From Nocardiopsis sp. CC223A (lineage in GTDB: Bacteria > Actinomycetota > Actinomycetes > Streptosporangiales > Streptosporangiaceae): a stretch of DNA of 41,935 nucleotides. Shown in pieces: positions 15,713 to 23,840 of this stretch. Made by a program: the position numbers and the translations under genes. Position 1 is the stretch's first letter. Each line of letters begins with the position of its first letter. The stretch is taken from positions 1-41,935 of the forward strand of contig NZ_JASFDV010000065.1 in assembly GCF_030766825.1 (NCBI RefSeq), read 5' to 3'. Under the pieces are notes generated by a model that saw nothing but the letters and a program-made list of their open reading frames with translations, was not told the origin of the DNA and searched no databases.

Positions 15713-17608
15713 TCACAGGTAGTGGCGCTGTCCCTGCTTCTGGGAGCGGTAGGTCTCGTAGGCGTCGCGGGTGCTGTCCAGGTCGGACACCTGGCCGACG
15801 GGCACGTCCCACCAGGCGCTGCCGGGCGGGTTGGGACCCTCCGGATCGGTCTCGATGTGGACGACGGTGGTGGTGTCGGCGGCCCTGGCCTGGGCGATGG
15901 CGGCGCGGAAGCCCTTGATCCCCTCGGCACGGATGACCTCGGCCCCGAGGCTGGCGGCGTTGGCGGCCAGGTCGACGGGCAGGACGGACCCGTCGAGCCG
16001 TCCGGTGGCGGGATCGCGGTAGCGGTACTTCGTGCCGAAGCGCTGGGAGCCCAGGGACTCCGAGAGCGCCCCGATGGAGGCGAAGCCGTGGTTCTGGACC
16101 ACGACGATGATCACCTTCAGCCCCTCGGAGACCATGGTGACGATCTCCTGGGCCATCATCAGGTAGGACCCGTCGCCGACCAGGACGACCACCTCGCGGG
16201 AGGGGTCGGCCATCTTGACGCCGACGCCGGCGGCCACCTCGTAGCCCATGCAGGAGTAGGCGTACTCGACGTGGTAGGCCTTGGGGTCCCGGGCCCGCCA
16301 GAGCATCTGGAGGTCGCCGGGCATGCTCCCGGCCGCGTTGATGATGACGTCGCGGTCGTCGAGCTCCTCGTTGAGCGCGCCCAGGACGGCGGTCTGGGCG
16401 GGCGGCGGGCCGTGCTCGACGCGGCGGCAGGCGTCGGTGACCGCGGCCCACGCGTCGGCCAGTTCCCGGCTGCGGGCCCGGTGCGCGTCCGGGACCCGCC
16501 AGCCGTCCAGTTCCCGGCGCAGCGCCTCCAGGCCGGTGCGCGCGTCGCAGACCAGCTGGGCGGCCGCGTGCTTGGCGGCGTCGAGCCGGGCCACGTTCAG
16601 GTTGACGAACGTGACGCCGGGGTCGGCGAAGACGGTGTGGCTGGCGGTGGTGAAGTCGCTGTAGCGGGTGCCCACGCCGATCACCACGTCGGCCTCACGG
16701 GCCAGCTCGTTGGCGCTCGCGGCCCCGGTGGAGCCGACACCGCCGACGGCCCGGTCGTGGTCCCAAGGCAGCGCGCCCTTGCCCGCGTGGGTGTCGGCGA
16801 CCGGGATGCCGGTGGCCTCGGCGAACTCGCGCAGGGCGGTCTCGGCCTCGGAGTAGACCACGCCGCCGCCGGCGATCAGCAGGGGCCGCCGCGCTTCCCT
16901 GATCACCGCCGCGGCGCGGGCCAGCGCGTCCGGCTCCGGGAGCGGGCGGCCGATGTGCCACACCCGCCTGCGGAAGAACTCCACCGGCCAGTCGTAGGCC
17001 TCGGCCTGCACGTCCTGGGGCAGGCACAGGGTGACGGCGCCGGTCTCGACGGGGTCGGTCAGGACCCTCATGGCCGCCTGGGCGGCCGGGATCAGCTGCT
17101 CGGGCCGGGTGACGCGGTCGAAGTACTTGGACACCGGGCGGAACGCGTCGTTGACGGTCACGTCGCCGCCGCGGGTGTCCTCCAGCTGCTGGAGCACCGG
17201 ATCGGGCATCCGGGTGGCGAACATGTCGCTGGGCAGCAGCAGGACCGGGATGCGGTTGGTGGTGGCCAGCGCCGCGCCGGTGACCATGTTCGTGGAGCCG
17301 GGGCCGGTGGAGGCCGTGCAGGCGAAGGCCTGGAGCCGGTTGCGGGTCTTGGCGAACGCGACGGAGGCGTGCACCATGCCCTGCTCGTTGCGGGCGAGGT
17401 GGTAGGGCAGGTCGGCCTCGCCGGTCACGGCGGCCTGGAGCAGCGCCTGGCCCAGCCCGGCGACGTTGCCGTGGCCGAAGATGCCCCACACGCCGGGGAC
17501 GAACCGCTGTTCGACGCCGTCGCGCTCGCTGTACTGCGCGGCGAGGAAGCGGACCAGGGCCTGGGCCGTGGTGAGCCGGACGGTCGTGGTGCCGGTGGGA
17601 TCGGTCAT
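15713..17608 (-). CDS. iolD: 3D-trihydroxycyclohexane-1,2-dione hydrolase (acylhydrolase)
   Basis: The 631-aa ThDP-dependent enzyme opens the inositol ring, converting the diketone to 5-deoxy-glucuronate. The N-terminal half has GVWGIFGHGNVAGLGQAL and STGPGSTNMVTGAA. The C-terminal ThDP/Mg motif is GDGSYLMMAQEIVTM, ending near VVVQNHGFASIG. The length is typical of IolD and longer than acetolactate synthases. The start at 17608 overlaps the iolB stop as ATGA. Confidence 0.95.
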   Translation of the reverse strand: MTDPTGTTTVRLTTAQALVRFLAAQYSERDGVEQRFVPGVWGIFGHGNVAGLGQALLQAAVTGEADLPYHLARNEQGMVHASVAFAKTRNRLQAFACTASTGPGSTNMVTGAALATTNRIPVLLLPSDMFATRMPDPVLQQLEDTRGGDVTVNDAFRPVSKYFDRVTRPEQLIPAAQAAMRVLTDPVETGAVTLCLPQDVQAEAYDWPVEFFRRRVWHIGRPLPEPDALARAAAVIREARRPLLIAGGGVVYSEAETALREFAEATGIPVADTHAGKGALPWDHDRAVGGVGSTGAASANELAREADVVIGVGTRYSDFTTASHTVFADPGVTFVNLNVARLDAAKHAAAQLVCDARTGLEALRRELDGWRVPDAHRARSRELADAWAAVTDACRRVEHGPPPAQTAVLGALNEELDDRDVIINAAGSMPGDLQMLWRARDPKAYHVEYAYSCMGYEVAAGVGVKMADPSREVVVLVGDGSYLMMAQEIVTMVSEGLKVIIVVVQNHGFASIGALSESLGSQRFGTKYRYRDPATGRLDGSVLPVDLAANAASLGAEVIRAEGIKGFRAAIAQARAADTTTVVHIETDPEGPNPPGSAWWDVPVGQVSDLDSTRDAYETYRSQKQGQRHYL

Positions 17609-18492
17609 CGGGTCCGGCCCTCCTTCTCCCGGGTCGAGGTGAGCGGCAGGCGGGGGTCGGTCCCCTGGCCGGCCCAGGTGTCGCGGACCCAGCCGTGCGC
17701 GGGGTCGTCGCAGATCCGCCAGGCGCGCTCGGGGCCGGGGCCCGCCATGACGTTGAGGTAGTACAGGTCGTAGCCGGGTGCGGCCATGGACGGGCCGTGC
17801 CAGCCGTGCGGGATGAGGACGGCGTCCTCGGAGCGCACCTCGGCGAAGACGTCGATGGGGCGGTCCGGGGTGCCGTAGACCCGCTGGTAGCCGATGCCGG
17901 GGCCGGCCGGGCCGCCGGAGACCTCGAAGTAGTAGATCTCCTCCAGTTCGCACTCGTCGGCGGTGGCCTCGTCGTGCTTGTGCGGCGGGTAGGAGGACCA
18001 GTTGGCGCCGGGGGTGAGGACCTCGCAGGCGATGAGCCGGTCGGCGTCCAGGGTGCCGGGGGTGCAGAAGTTGTTCACCTGGCGGCTGGCCTGTCCCGCG
18101 CCGCGCAGTTCGACCGGCACGTCCTCGGCCGGTAGGTGGCGCGGCTCCAGGCGGCGTTCGCAGCGCGCGGAGGGGAGCGCGAACCGGCCGCCGGACTCGC
18201 TGGAGATCACGGCGCGGGCGTCGCGGGGCAGGTAGACGAGGTCGGTGACGCGGGTGAAGACCGACCGGCGGCCGGTGACCGCGAACTCCAGCCCGTCGAC
18301 GGTGACCGAGCACCCGCCGTTGAGCGGCAGGACGAGCGTCTCGGCGTCGCCGGTGTCGATCTCCCGGCTCCGGCCGGGCGCCAGTTCCAGGACGCGGAGC
18401 CCGGAGTACCCCCACCCGGCGGTCTCGGGGGTGATCACGGTGCGGAACGGCGGGGCGGCGGTGCTCCCCGCGGGCAGGTAGTACTTGCTCAC
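17605..18492 (-). CDS. iolB: 5-deoxy-glucuronate isomerase
   Basis: The 295-aa bicupin isomerises 5-deoxy-D-glucuronate to 2-deoxy-5-keto-D-gluconate. SSYPPHKHDE, LEEIYYFEV, YGTPDRPIDV and LIPHGWHGPSMAAPGYDLYY are the IolB signatures, and the His residues in PPHKHDE and PHGWHGP are likely metal ligands. The GTG start at 18492 overlaps the preceding stop as GTGA. It is coupled to iolD downstream and the aldolase-like gene upstream. Confidence 0.95.
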   Translation of the reverse strand: MSKYYLPAGSTAAPPFRTVITPETAGWGYSGLRVLELAPGRSREIDTGDAETLVLPLNGGCSVTVDGLEFAVTGRRSVFTRVTDLVYLPRDARAVISSESGGRFALPSARCERRLEPRHLPAEDVPVELRGAGQASRQVNNFCTPGTLDADRLIACEVLTPGANWSSYPPHKHDEATADECELEEIYYFEVSGGPAGPGIGYQRVYGTPDRPIDVFAEVRSEDAVLIPHGWHGPSMAAPGYDLYYLNVMAGPGPERAWRICDDPAHGWVRDTWAGQGTDPRLPLTSTREKEGRTR

Positions 18493-19382
18493 AGCAACCC
18501 CACAGCGGCGTCGACGGCGGCCACGACGTCGTCGTCGGCCGGGTAGAGGAGGGATCGGCCCACGGTCAGGCCGATGACGTTCGGTAGTTTGAGCGCTTCT
18601 CCCCAGCGGGCGAAGGCGGCGTCGGGGTCCTCGGGCACCTCGCCGCCCAGCAGCACGGCCGGCAGGGTGGAGGTGGCCATGACCCGTTCCATCTCCTCGA
18701 CGACCGGCAGTTTGAGCCAGGTGTAGGCGGAGGCGTTGCCCAGGCCGGAGGCGATGGCCATGGAGCGTGCGACCGCGTCCGGGGTCAGGTCGTTGCGGAT
18801 GACGCCGTCGGTGCGGCCGGAGACGAAGGGTTCGACCATGGCCGTGACCCGGGCCGCGTTGAGTTCGCTGACGGCCCTGGCGCAGTTCTCCAGGGTGGGG
18901 ACGGTCCGGTCGTCGTCGTAGTCCAGGCGCAGCAGCATCTTGCCGCCCTCGAAGCCCATCCGGACGATCCCGGCCGCGTCGTAGCCGGTGAACCGGTCGT
19001 CGATCTCCCAGGCGGCGCCGGCCAGTCCGCCGCGGTTCATCGAGCCGAAGACCGACTTGCCGTCCAGGACGCCCGTCCCGTCGGGGTTCCGCAGCAGCAG
19101 CAGGTCCTCCAGGATGTCCGCGGTGGCCAGGACGCCGGTCACGCCGGGGCGGGCCAGCGCGGCGCACAGGCGGTCCAGCAGGTCGATGCGGTCGGCCATC
19201 GCCATCGGCCGGTCGCCCGAGCGCAGGGCGCCGCGGGCGGGGTGGTCGGCGGCGACGATCATCGCCTTGCCGCCGGGGCCCACCGGGGAGGCGGGGCGCA
19301 CCCGCACGGCCGCGGCCTCGGCGATGGCGCCCGGGTTGTGCAGCCGGGTCTCGACGATGGTGCGGAGCGTGTCAACCGACAT
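18489..19382 (-). CDS. Cgl0159-type (beta/alpha)8 aldolase-like protein of inositol loci
   Basis: The 297-aa product starts at 19382 with GGGAGG upstream. MIVAADHPARGAL, VLATADILEDLLLL, KSVFGSMNRGGL and FEGGKMLLRLDYDDD fit a class I aldolase-like TIM barrel. It belongs to the family first named from Corynebacterium Cgl0159 and found next to iolB and iolC in actinobacteria. Lys residues in GGKMLLR and WLKLPVVEEM are candidates for Schiff-base formation. No canonical iolJ is present, so it may cleave 2-deoxy-5-keto-gluconate-6-phosphate into dihydroxyacetone phosphate and malonate semialdehyde. That role is inferred from position. It overlaps iolC by 11 nt. Confidence 0.85.
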   Translation of the reverse strand: MSVDTLRTIVETRLHNPGAIAEAAAVRVRPASPVGPGGKAMIVAADHPARGALRSGDRPMAMADRIDLLDRLCAALARPGVTGVLATADILEDLLLLRNPDGTGVLDGKSVFGSMNRGGLAGAAWEIDDRFTGYDAAGIVRMGFEGGKMLLRLDYDDDRTVPTLENCARAVSELNAARVTAMVEPFVSGRTDGVIRNDLTPDAVARSMAIASGLGNASAYTWLKLPVVEEMERVMATSTLPAVLLGGEVPEDPDAAFARWGEALKLPNVIGLTVGRSLLYPADDDVVAAVDAAVGLL

Positions 19383-20388
19383 GGGAGACCTCCCCGAGCT
19401 TGGCCTCGACCTCGGCGGAGGTGGGCATGGCGTCGGAGCAGGACAGCCGCGATGCCACGATGGCGCCCGCCGCGTTGGCGAAGCGCACGGTGCGCTCGGT
19501 GTCCCATCCGCTGAGCAGTCCGTGGCACAGCGCGCCGCCGAAGGCGTCGCCCGCGCCGAGGCCGTTGACGACGTCGACCGGGACCGGCGGGACCCGGAAC
19601 GCGCCGGTGGCGTCGACGGCGAGGACGCCTTCGGGGCCCTGTTTGACGACGGCCAGCTCCAGGCCCAGCTCCAGGCCGCGCCGGGCGGCCTCCCACGGGT
19701 CACGGGTGCCCACGGCCGTCTCCCACTCGTCGAGGTTGCCCGCGGCGACCGTGGCGTACGGCAGGGCCAGGGCGGCCCAGCGGCGGGCCTCCTCACGGGA
19801 TTCCCAGAACATCGGCCGGTAGTCGAGGTCGATGACGGTGATGCCGCCGCGGTCGCGGGCCTTGAGCGCCTCCAGGGTGGCGGAGCGGCTCGGCTCCCGG
19901 CACAGTCCGGTGACGGTGACCCAGAACAGCCCGGCCCCGGTGACGGCGTCCAGGTCGAGTTCACCGGCGCCGATGAGCAGGTCGGGGGCGGGGTCGCGGC
20001 CGTAGAAGTACAGGGGGAAGTCGTCGGGCGGGAAGATCTCGCACAGGGTGACGGGGGTGGCGGTGCCCGGGACGGCGCGGACGTGGCGGTCGTCCACGCC
20101 GAACCCGGCCAGGGCCCGGTGGACGAACCGGCCCAGGGGGTCGTCGCCGACGCGGGTGACGACGGCGGCCGAGCGGCCGTGGCGGGCGGCGGCCACGGCG
20201 ACGTTGGTGGGGCTGCCGCCCAGGTACTTGCCGAAGGAGGTGACCTCGTCCAGGCCGACTCCGACCTGGTCGGGGTAGATGTCGACGCCGACGCGCCCCA
20301 TGGTCAGGACTTCGGCCGGGTCGGGCGGGCCGGCGGGGCGGGAGCCGATGGGGCTCGCGTCCCCCGGGCCGGGGTTCGGGGTGTTCAC
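19372..20388 (-). CDS. iolC: 5-dehydro-2-deoxygluconokinase
   Basis: The 338-aa PfkB-family kinase phosphorylates 2-deoxy-5-keto-gluconate. TMGRVGVDIYPDQVG and SFGKYLGGSPTNVAVAAARHG are IolC hallmarks near the N-terminus. The catalytic Asp281 is in GLGAGDAFGGAL. The GTG start at 20388 has GGGAG upstream. About 28 N-terminal residues rich in Pro and Gly precede the conserved start, so a later start remains possible. It is followed by the aldolase-like gene that would use its product. Confidence 0.93.
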   Translation of the reverse strand: MNTPNPGPGDASPIGSRPAGPPDPAEVLTMGRVGVDIYPDQVGVGLDEVTSFGKYLGGSPTNVAVAAARHGRSAAVVTRVGDDPLGRFVHRALAGFGVDDRHVRAVPGTATPVTLCEIFPPDDFPLYFYGRDPAPDLLIGAGELDLDAVTGAGLFWVTVTGLCREPSRSATLEALKARDRGGITVIDLDYRPMFWESREEARRWAALALPYATVAAGNLDEWETAVGTRDPWEAARRGLELGLELAVVKQGPEGVLAVDATGAFRVPPVPVDVVNGLGAGDAFGGALCHGLLSGWDTERTVRFANAAGAIVASRLSCSDAMPTSAEVEAKLGEVSHVG

Positions 20389-20428
20389 GTGGGTCTCCCT
20401 GGAGTACTCGCGGTGGGCGTCGGGCGGG

Positions 20429-21433
20429 TCAGGGCCGCACCTCCCCGATCCGGACCGGGCGGTGTTCGCGCCGGGACAGGTCGGCGGCCTCCGCGACGAG
20501 GACGGCCTCCAGGGCGTCGGCGACCGTGCAGGGGCTGGGCGAGCCGTCGCGGACCATCGAGATGAACGCGGAGATCTCCGCCTCGTAGGCGGGGGTGAAG
20601 CGGGACCAGAACTCCTCCCAGGGGCTGCCGGGAGGGAAGGAGGTACCGGGCTCGGCCGAGCGCAGCGGCACCCGCTCGTCCAGGCCGACGGCGAGGGTGG
20701 CGCGCGAGCCGGCCAGTTCCATGCGCACGTCGTAGCCGCCGCCGTTGTAGCGGGACCCCTGGAGGGTGGCCAGGGTGCCGTCGTCCAGTCGCAGCACGGC
20801 GGCCGAGGTGTCGACGTCGCCGGCCTCGGCGAAGTAGGCGGCGCCGCGGTTGGCCCCGTAGGCGAAGACCTCCTCCACCTCGCGGCCGGTGACCCAGCGC
20901 AGGATGTCGAAGTCGTGGACGTGGCAGTCGCGGAACAGCCCGCCCGAGCCGGGCACGTACCGCGCGGGCGGCGGGGCCATGTCGCAGGTGGTGGCGTGGA
21001 CCCGGTGCAGCTCGCCGAGTTCGCCGTCGCGCAGGGCCTGGTGGGCGCGCTGGTACCCGGTGTCGAAGCGGCGCATGAACCCGATGTGGACCGGGACGCC
21101 CGAGCGTTCGACCTCGTCGCGGACCCGCAGGGTCTCGGCGACGGTGGGGGCGACGGGCTTCTCGCAGAACACGGGGGTCCCGGCGGCGACCCCGGCCAGG
21201 ATCAGCCCGGGGTGGGCGTCGGTGGCGGCGGTGACGACGAGGGCGTCGACGGCCCCGGGTTCGACCAGGTCCTCGATCCGGTCCGCGGCGCGGGCGCCGG
21301 TGCGGCGGGCGGCCTCTCCGGCGCGGGCGGGGTCGAGGTCGGCCACGACCAGCTCGTCCACCTCGGGGCGGGCCGCGACGGCGGCGGCGTGCGCGATGCC
21401 GATGCGTCCGGTTCCTACCAGGCCAATGCGCAT
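20429..21433 (-). CDS. Gfo/Idh/MocA dehydrogenase, IolG-like (first gene of iol operon)
   Basis: The 334-aa NAD(P)-dependent oxidoreductase has Rossmann motif GLVGTGRIG, Lys92 in CEKPVAP and the probable catalytic pair His173/Asp176 in HVHDFDILRW. FMRRFDTGYQRAHQAL matches inositol dehydrogenases. It leads the operon reading into iolC, so it is probably an inositol or scyllo-inositol dehydrogenase additional to iolG. The ATG at 21433 is preferred because AAAGG lies upstream. A GTG 15 nt earlier (21448) lacks a ribosome site. It diverges from the GntR-type regulator. Confidence 0.9.
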   Translation of the reverse strand: MRIGLVGTGRIGIAHAAAVAARPEVDELVVADLDPARAGEAARRTGARAADRIEDLVEPGAVDALVVTAATDAHPGLILAGVAAGTPVFCEKPVAPTVAETLRVRDEVERSGVPVHIGFMRRFDTGYQRAHQALRDGELGELHRVHATTCDMAPPPARYVPGSGGLFRDCHVHDFDILRWVTGREVEEVFAYGANRGAAYFAEAGDVDTSAAVLRLDDGTLATLQGSRYNGGGYDVRMELAGSRATLAVGLDERVPLRSAEPGTSFPPGSPWEEFWSRFTPAYEAEISAFISMVRDGSPSPCTVADALEAVLVAEAADLSRREHRPVRIGEVRP

Positions 21434-21530
21434 GGAGGGGCCTTTCACGTGCGTCGTGTCTCAGCGATGTGTCGTGCGCGTCACATCGAGACCCCATAGT
21501 CACGCCACCACCGCACCACTGTCAATACTT

Positions 21531-21540
21531 TGTCTAGACA
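21531..21540. promoter_or_regulatory. GntR/HutC-type operator palindrome
   Basis: TGTCTAGACA is a perfect 10-bp palindrome. It resembles the GTCTAGAC core recognised by HutC-subfamily GntR regulators such as DasR. It lies between the divergent iol operon and a HutC-type regulator gene, in a locally AT-rich stretch. Confidence 0.6.
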
Positions 21541-21564
21541 TATGGACGTATTCATCTTCGGTCA

Positions 21565-21585
21565 ACAGTGTTTTCGGTACACTGT
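21565..21585. promoter_or_regulatory. Inverted repeat overlapping the regulator promoter
   Basis: ACAGTG (21565-21570) and CACTGT (21580-21585) form a perfect 6-bp inverted repeat with a 9-bp spacer. It overlaps a TACACT -10-like hexamer (21578-21583). A GTG at 21590 lies seven bases beyond this hexamer, which would allow leaderless translation of the regulator. This may be a second operator for autorepression. Confidence 0.45.
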
Positions 21586-21589
21586 CCCT

Positions 21590-22369
21590 GTGGCAGAGAG
21601 CCCGCACGACCCCGGAACGGATGTGCCCGTGACCCAGACCCCGCTGTCGATCCCCCTGGACCGGGCCAGCCCCGTCCCCCTCTACTTCCAGGTCGCCCAG
21701 GAGCTCGAACGGCGGATCCTGGGCGGTGAGATGCCCCCCGGGACCCGCCTGGAGAACGAGATGCTGTTGGCCGACCGGCTCGGCCTGTCCCGGCCGACCC
21801 TGCGCCGCGCCATCGAGTACCTGGTGGACCGCGGACTGCTGGTGCGCAAACGCGGGGTGGGCACCCAGGTGGTGCGGCCGCGGGTGCGCCGCCCCGTGGA
21901 GCTGTCCAGCCTCTACGACGACCTGGACCGCGCCGGGGAGCGGCCGCGCACCGACGTGCTGCGGTTCGCCGTGGAGGAGCCCCCGGCGGCGGTGGCGACC
22001 ATCCTGGAACTGGCACCGGGGGAACACGCCTACGTGATCGAGCGGCTGCGCTACGCCCGCGACGAACCGCTGGCGCTGATGCGCAACCACGTCCCGACCG
22101 ACCTGGTGCGGCTGGACGAGGCGACGCTGTCCGAGCACGGGCTCTACCAGCTGCTGCGCGCCGCCGGGGTGCGGCTGAAGATCGCCTCCCAGAGCATCGG
22201 GGCGCGCAACGCCACCGCCGCCGAGGCGCGCGTCCTGGGCGAGGGCCGCGGCGCGCCGCTGCTCACCATGGACCGCACCGTCTACGACGACGTGGGCCGG
22301 GTGGTGGAGCACGGCTCCCACCTGTACCGGGCCTCGCGCTACTCCTTCGAGCTGACCCTCACCGGCTGA
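21590..22369 (+). CDS. GntR-family (HutC subfamily) transcriptional regulator
   Basis: The 259-aa product (from GTG 21590) has an N-terminal winged helix (PLYFQVAQELERRIL, RLENEMLLADRLGLSRPTLRRA, LVRKRGVGTQVV). A C-terminal UTRA ligand domain follows (HAYVIERLRYARDEPLALMRNHVP, LYRASRYSFELTLTG). HutC-type regulators sense sugar-derived or amino-acid-derived ligands. Being divergent from the iol operon, it is the likely repressor, with an inositol intermediate as inducer. The start is uncertain: GTG at 21590 appears leaderless, while GTGs at 21623 and 21629 give 246-248 aa, also normal for the family. Confidence 0.9.
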   Translation: MAESPHDPGTDVPVTQTPLSIPLDRASPVPLYFQVAQELERRILGGEMPPGTRLENEMLLADRLGLSRPTLRRAIEYLVDRGLLVRKRGVGTQVVRPRVRRPVELSSLYDDLDRAGERPRTDVLRFAVEEPPAAVATILELAPGEHAYVIERLRYARDEPLALMRNHVPTDLVRLDEATLSEHGLYQLLRAAGVRLKIASQSIGARNATAAEARVLGEGRGAPLLTMDRTVYDDVGRVVEHGSHLYRASRYSFELTLTG

Positions 22370-22387
22370 CCGCCCCGGCGCCCCGCT

Positions 22388-22410
22388 CCGGCCGGACCCG
22401 CCCGGGCCGG
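22388..22410. terminator. Possible terminator between convergent genes
   Basis: CCGGCC (22388-22393) pairs with GGCCGG (22405-22410) around an 11-nt loop in the 41 bp between convergent stops. The stem is short, so this is tentative. Confidence 0.35.
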
Positions 22411-23757
22411 TCAGCGCCAGGCGGGCAGGTCCGAGCCCCACCGGGTGGGCGGGGTCGCCCAGTCGGCGGGCGCCCCGGCGTAGCCGATCGGCGGGCGGGC
22501 GTAGCGCAGCTTGCCGTACGGGGAGTCGGCGGTGGTCAGCCACCGTTCGGGGTCGTGGGCGCCCGCGGGTGCGGGGACCGGTTCGATGCCGTGCAGCAGC
22601 AGCCCGGCGGTCCCGGCCAGGGACAGGCGCAGGTCGCGGCCGAGGCCGTCGGCGGACCGGTCGGTGAGGGCGCGCAGGACGGCGGCGGCCAGCAGGTACC
22701 CGGTCCCGTGGTCCAGGGCCTGGGCGGGCAGCGCGCCCGGGGTCCCGTCCTCCCCGGCCTCCGCGGCGGCGATGCCGACCCCGGCCTGCACCAGGCTGTC
22801 GAACCCGCGCCGCCCGGAGCGGGGGCCGGACCAGCCCCAGGCGCACAGGGCCGCGGTGATCACCCCGGGGCGGCGTTCGGCCAGGTCCTCGGGGGACAGC
22901 CCGTACCGGTCCAGAACCCCGGGGCGGTAGCCGGTGACCACCACGTCGGCCGAGGCCAGCAGGTCCTCGAACACCTCCCGGTCCGCGGGCGCGGCCAGGT
23001 CCAGCAGGGTGGAGCGCTTGCCGGGCGCGGTGTCGATGTGGGTGTCGCGGTCCTCGGGCAGGCGGGGGGTGTCCACCCGCAGCACGTCGGCGCCGAGCAG
23101 GGCCAGGGTCCGGGTGGCGACCGGTCCGGCGATCACCCGGGTCAGGTCCAGCACCCGCACCCCGGCGGCCGGCAGGTCCGCGGGGCCCAGGGGCCGGTCG
23201 GCCGGGCCCCACATGAGGCGTTCCTCCACCACGGGAGGGCGGGTGGGGTCGGGGTGGTCGGCCACGGCCACCGCCAGGCCCCCGGCGGCGTACACCGCCT
23301 CCTGCACCTGCCGGGCCGGCCGCCCGGCCAGCTCCCGGCCCAGGGTCTCGGCGTCGGTGTCCCCGGCCAGGCCCAGGGCGGACAGCAGCCGCGCCCGGTG
23401 GTGGGGGTAGTTGGCGTGGGTGCGCACCCAGCCGTCGGCGGTGCGCCAGAACCCGGACAGGGGCGCGAACGGCACCATCGGGCGCCCGTCCACCCGCAGG
23501 TGGCGTTCGCTGACGAACGCGGTGGCCACCGCGCCCTCGTCCACCTCCACCGCCCGCACGGGGGCGCCGCCGCGCGCGGCCAGCAGCTCGGCCGCGGCCA
23601 GCGAGCACACCCCGACGGTGGCGCGGGCCAGCTCCCGCACCGGCAGCCGGGCGGGGAGCACCGCCCCGGCACCGCGGTAGGACACCCCCTCCGCCAGGAG
23701 GGGCGGGCCGCCCAGAGCGGCCCAGAGCACGGACGTGGTGACGTCGGTTCCACCCAT
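22411..23757 (-). CDS. CaiB/BaiF-type (family III) CoA-transferase
   Basis: The 448-aa product has a recognisable family III core in its C-terminal half: VLDLTRVIAGPVATRTLALLGADVLRVD, DVVVTGYRPGVLDRYG, LCAWGWSGP and FDSLVQAGVGIA. The N-terminal 190 residues carry a more divergent second lobe (PLSGFWRTADGWVRTHANYPHHR), giving a tandem-half architecture seen in some actinobacterial members. Family III enzymes move CoA between carboxylic acids or act as racemases. The substrate is unknown. It lies 83 nt downstream of the LacI gene on the same strand and may be co-transcribed. No link to inositol metabolism is evident. Confidence 0.85.
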   Translation of the reverse strand: MGGTDVTTSVLWAALGGPPLLAEGVSYRGAGAVLPARLPVRELARATVGVCSLAAAELLAARGGAPVRAVEVDEGAVATAFVSERHLRVDGRPMVPFAPLSGFWRTADGWVRTHANYPHHRARLLSALGLAGDTDAETLGRELAGRPARQVQEAVYAAGGLAVAVADHPDPTRPPVVEERLMWGPADRPLGPADLPAAGVRVLDLTRVIAGPVATRTLALLGADVLRVDTPRLPEDRDTHIDTAPGKRSTLLDLAAPADREVFEDLLASADVVVTGYRPGVLDRYGLSPEDLAERRPGVITAALCAWGWSGPRSGRRGFDSLVQAGVGIAAAEAGEDGTPGALPAQALDHGTGYLLAAAVLRALTDRSADGLGRDLRLSLAGTAGLLLHGIEPVPAPAGAHDPERWLTTADSPYGKLRYARPPIGYAGAPADWATPPTRWGSDLPAWR

Positions 23758-23840
23758 AGAGGCATTGTGCCCAACGGTGCGGCCCCGCCCCGCCGCGGGT
23801 TCGGTGCTAGGCGTTCGCCCTGTTCAGGCGGCCCGTGCCG

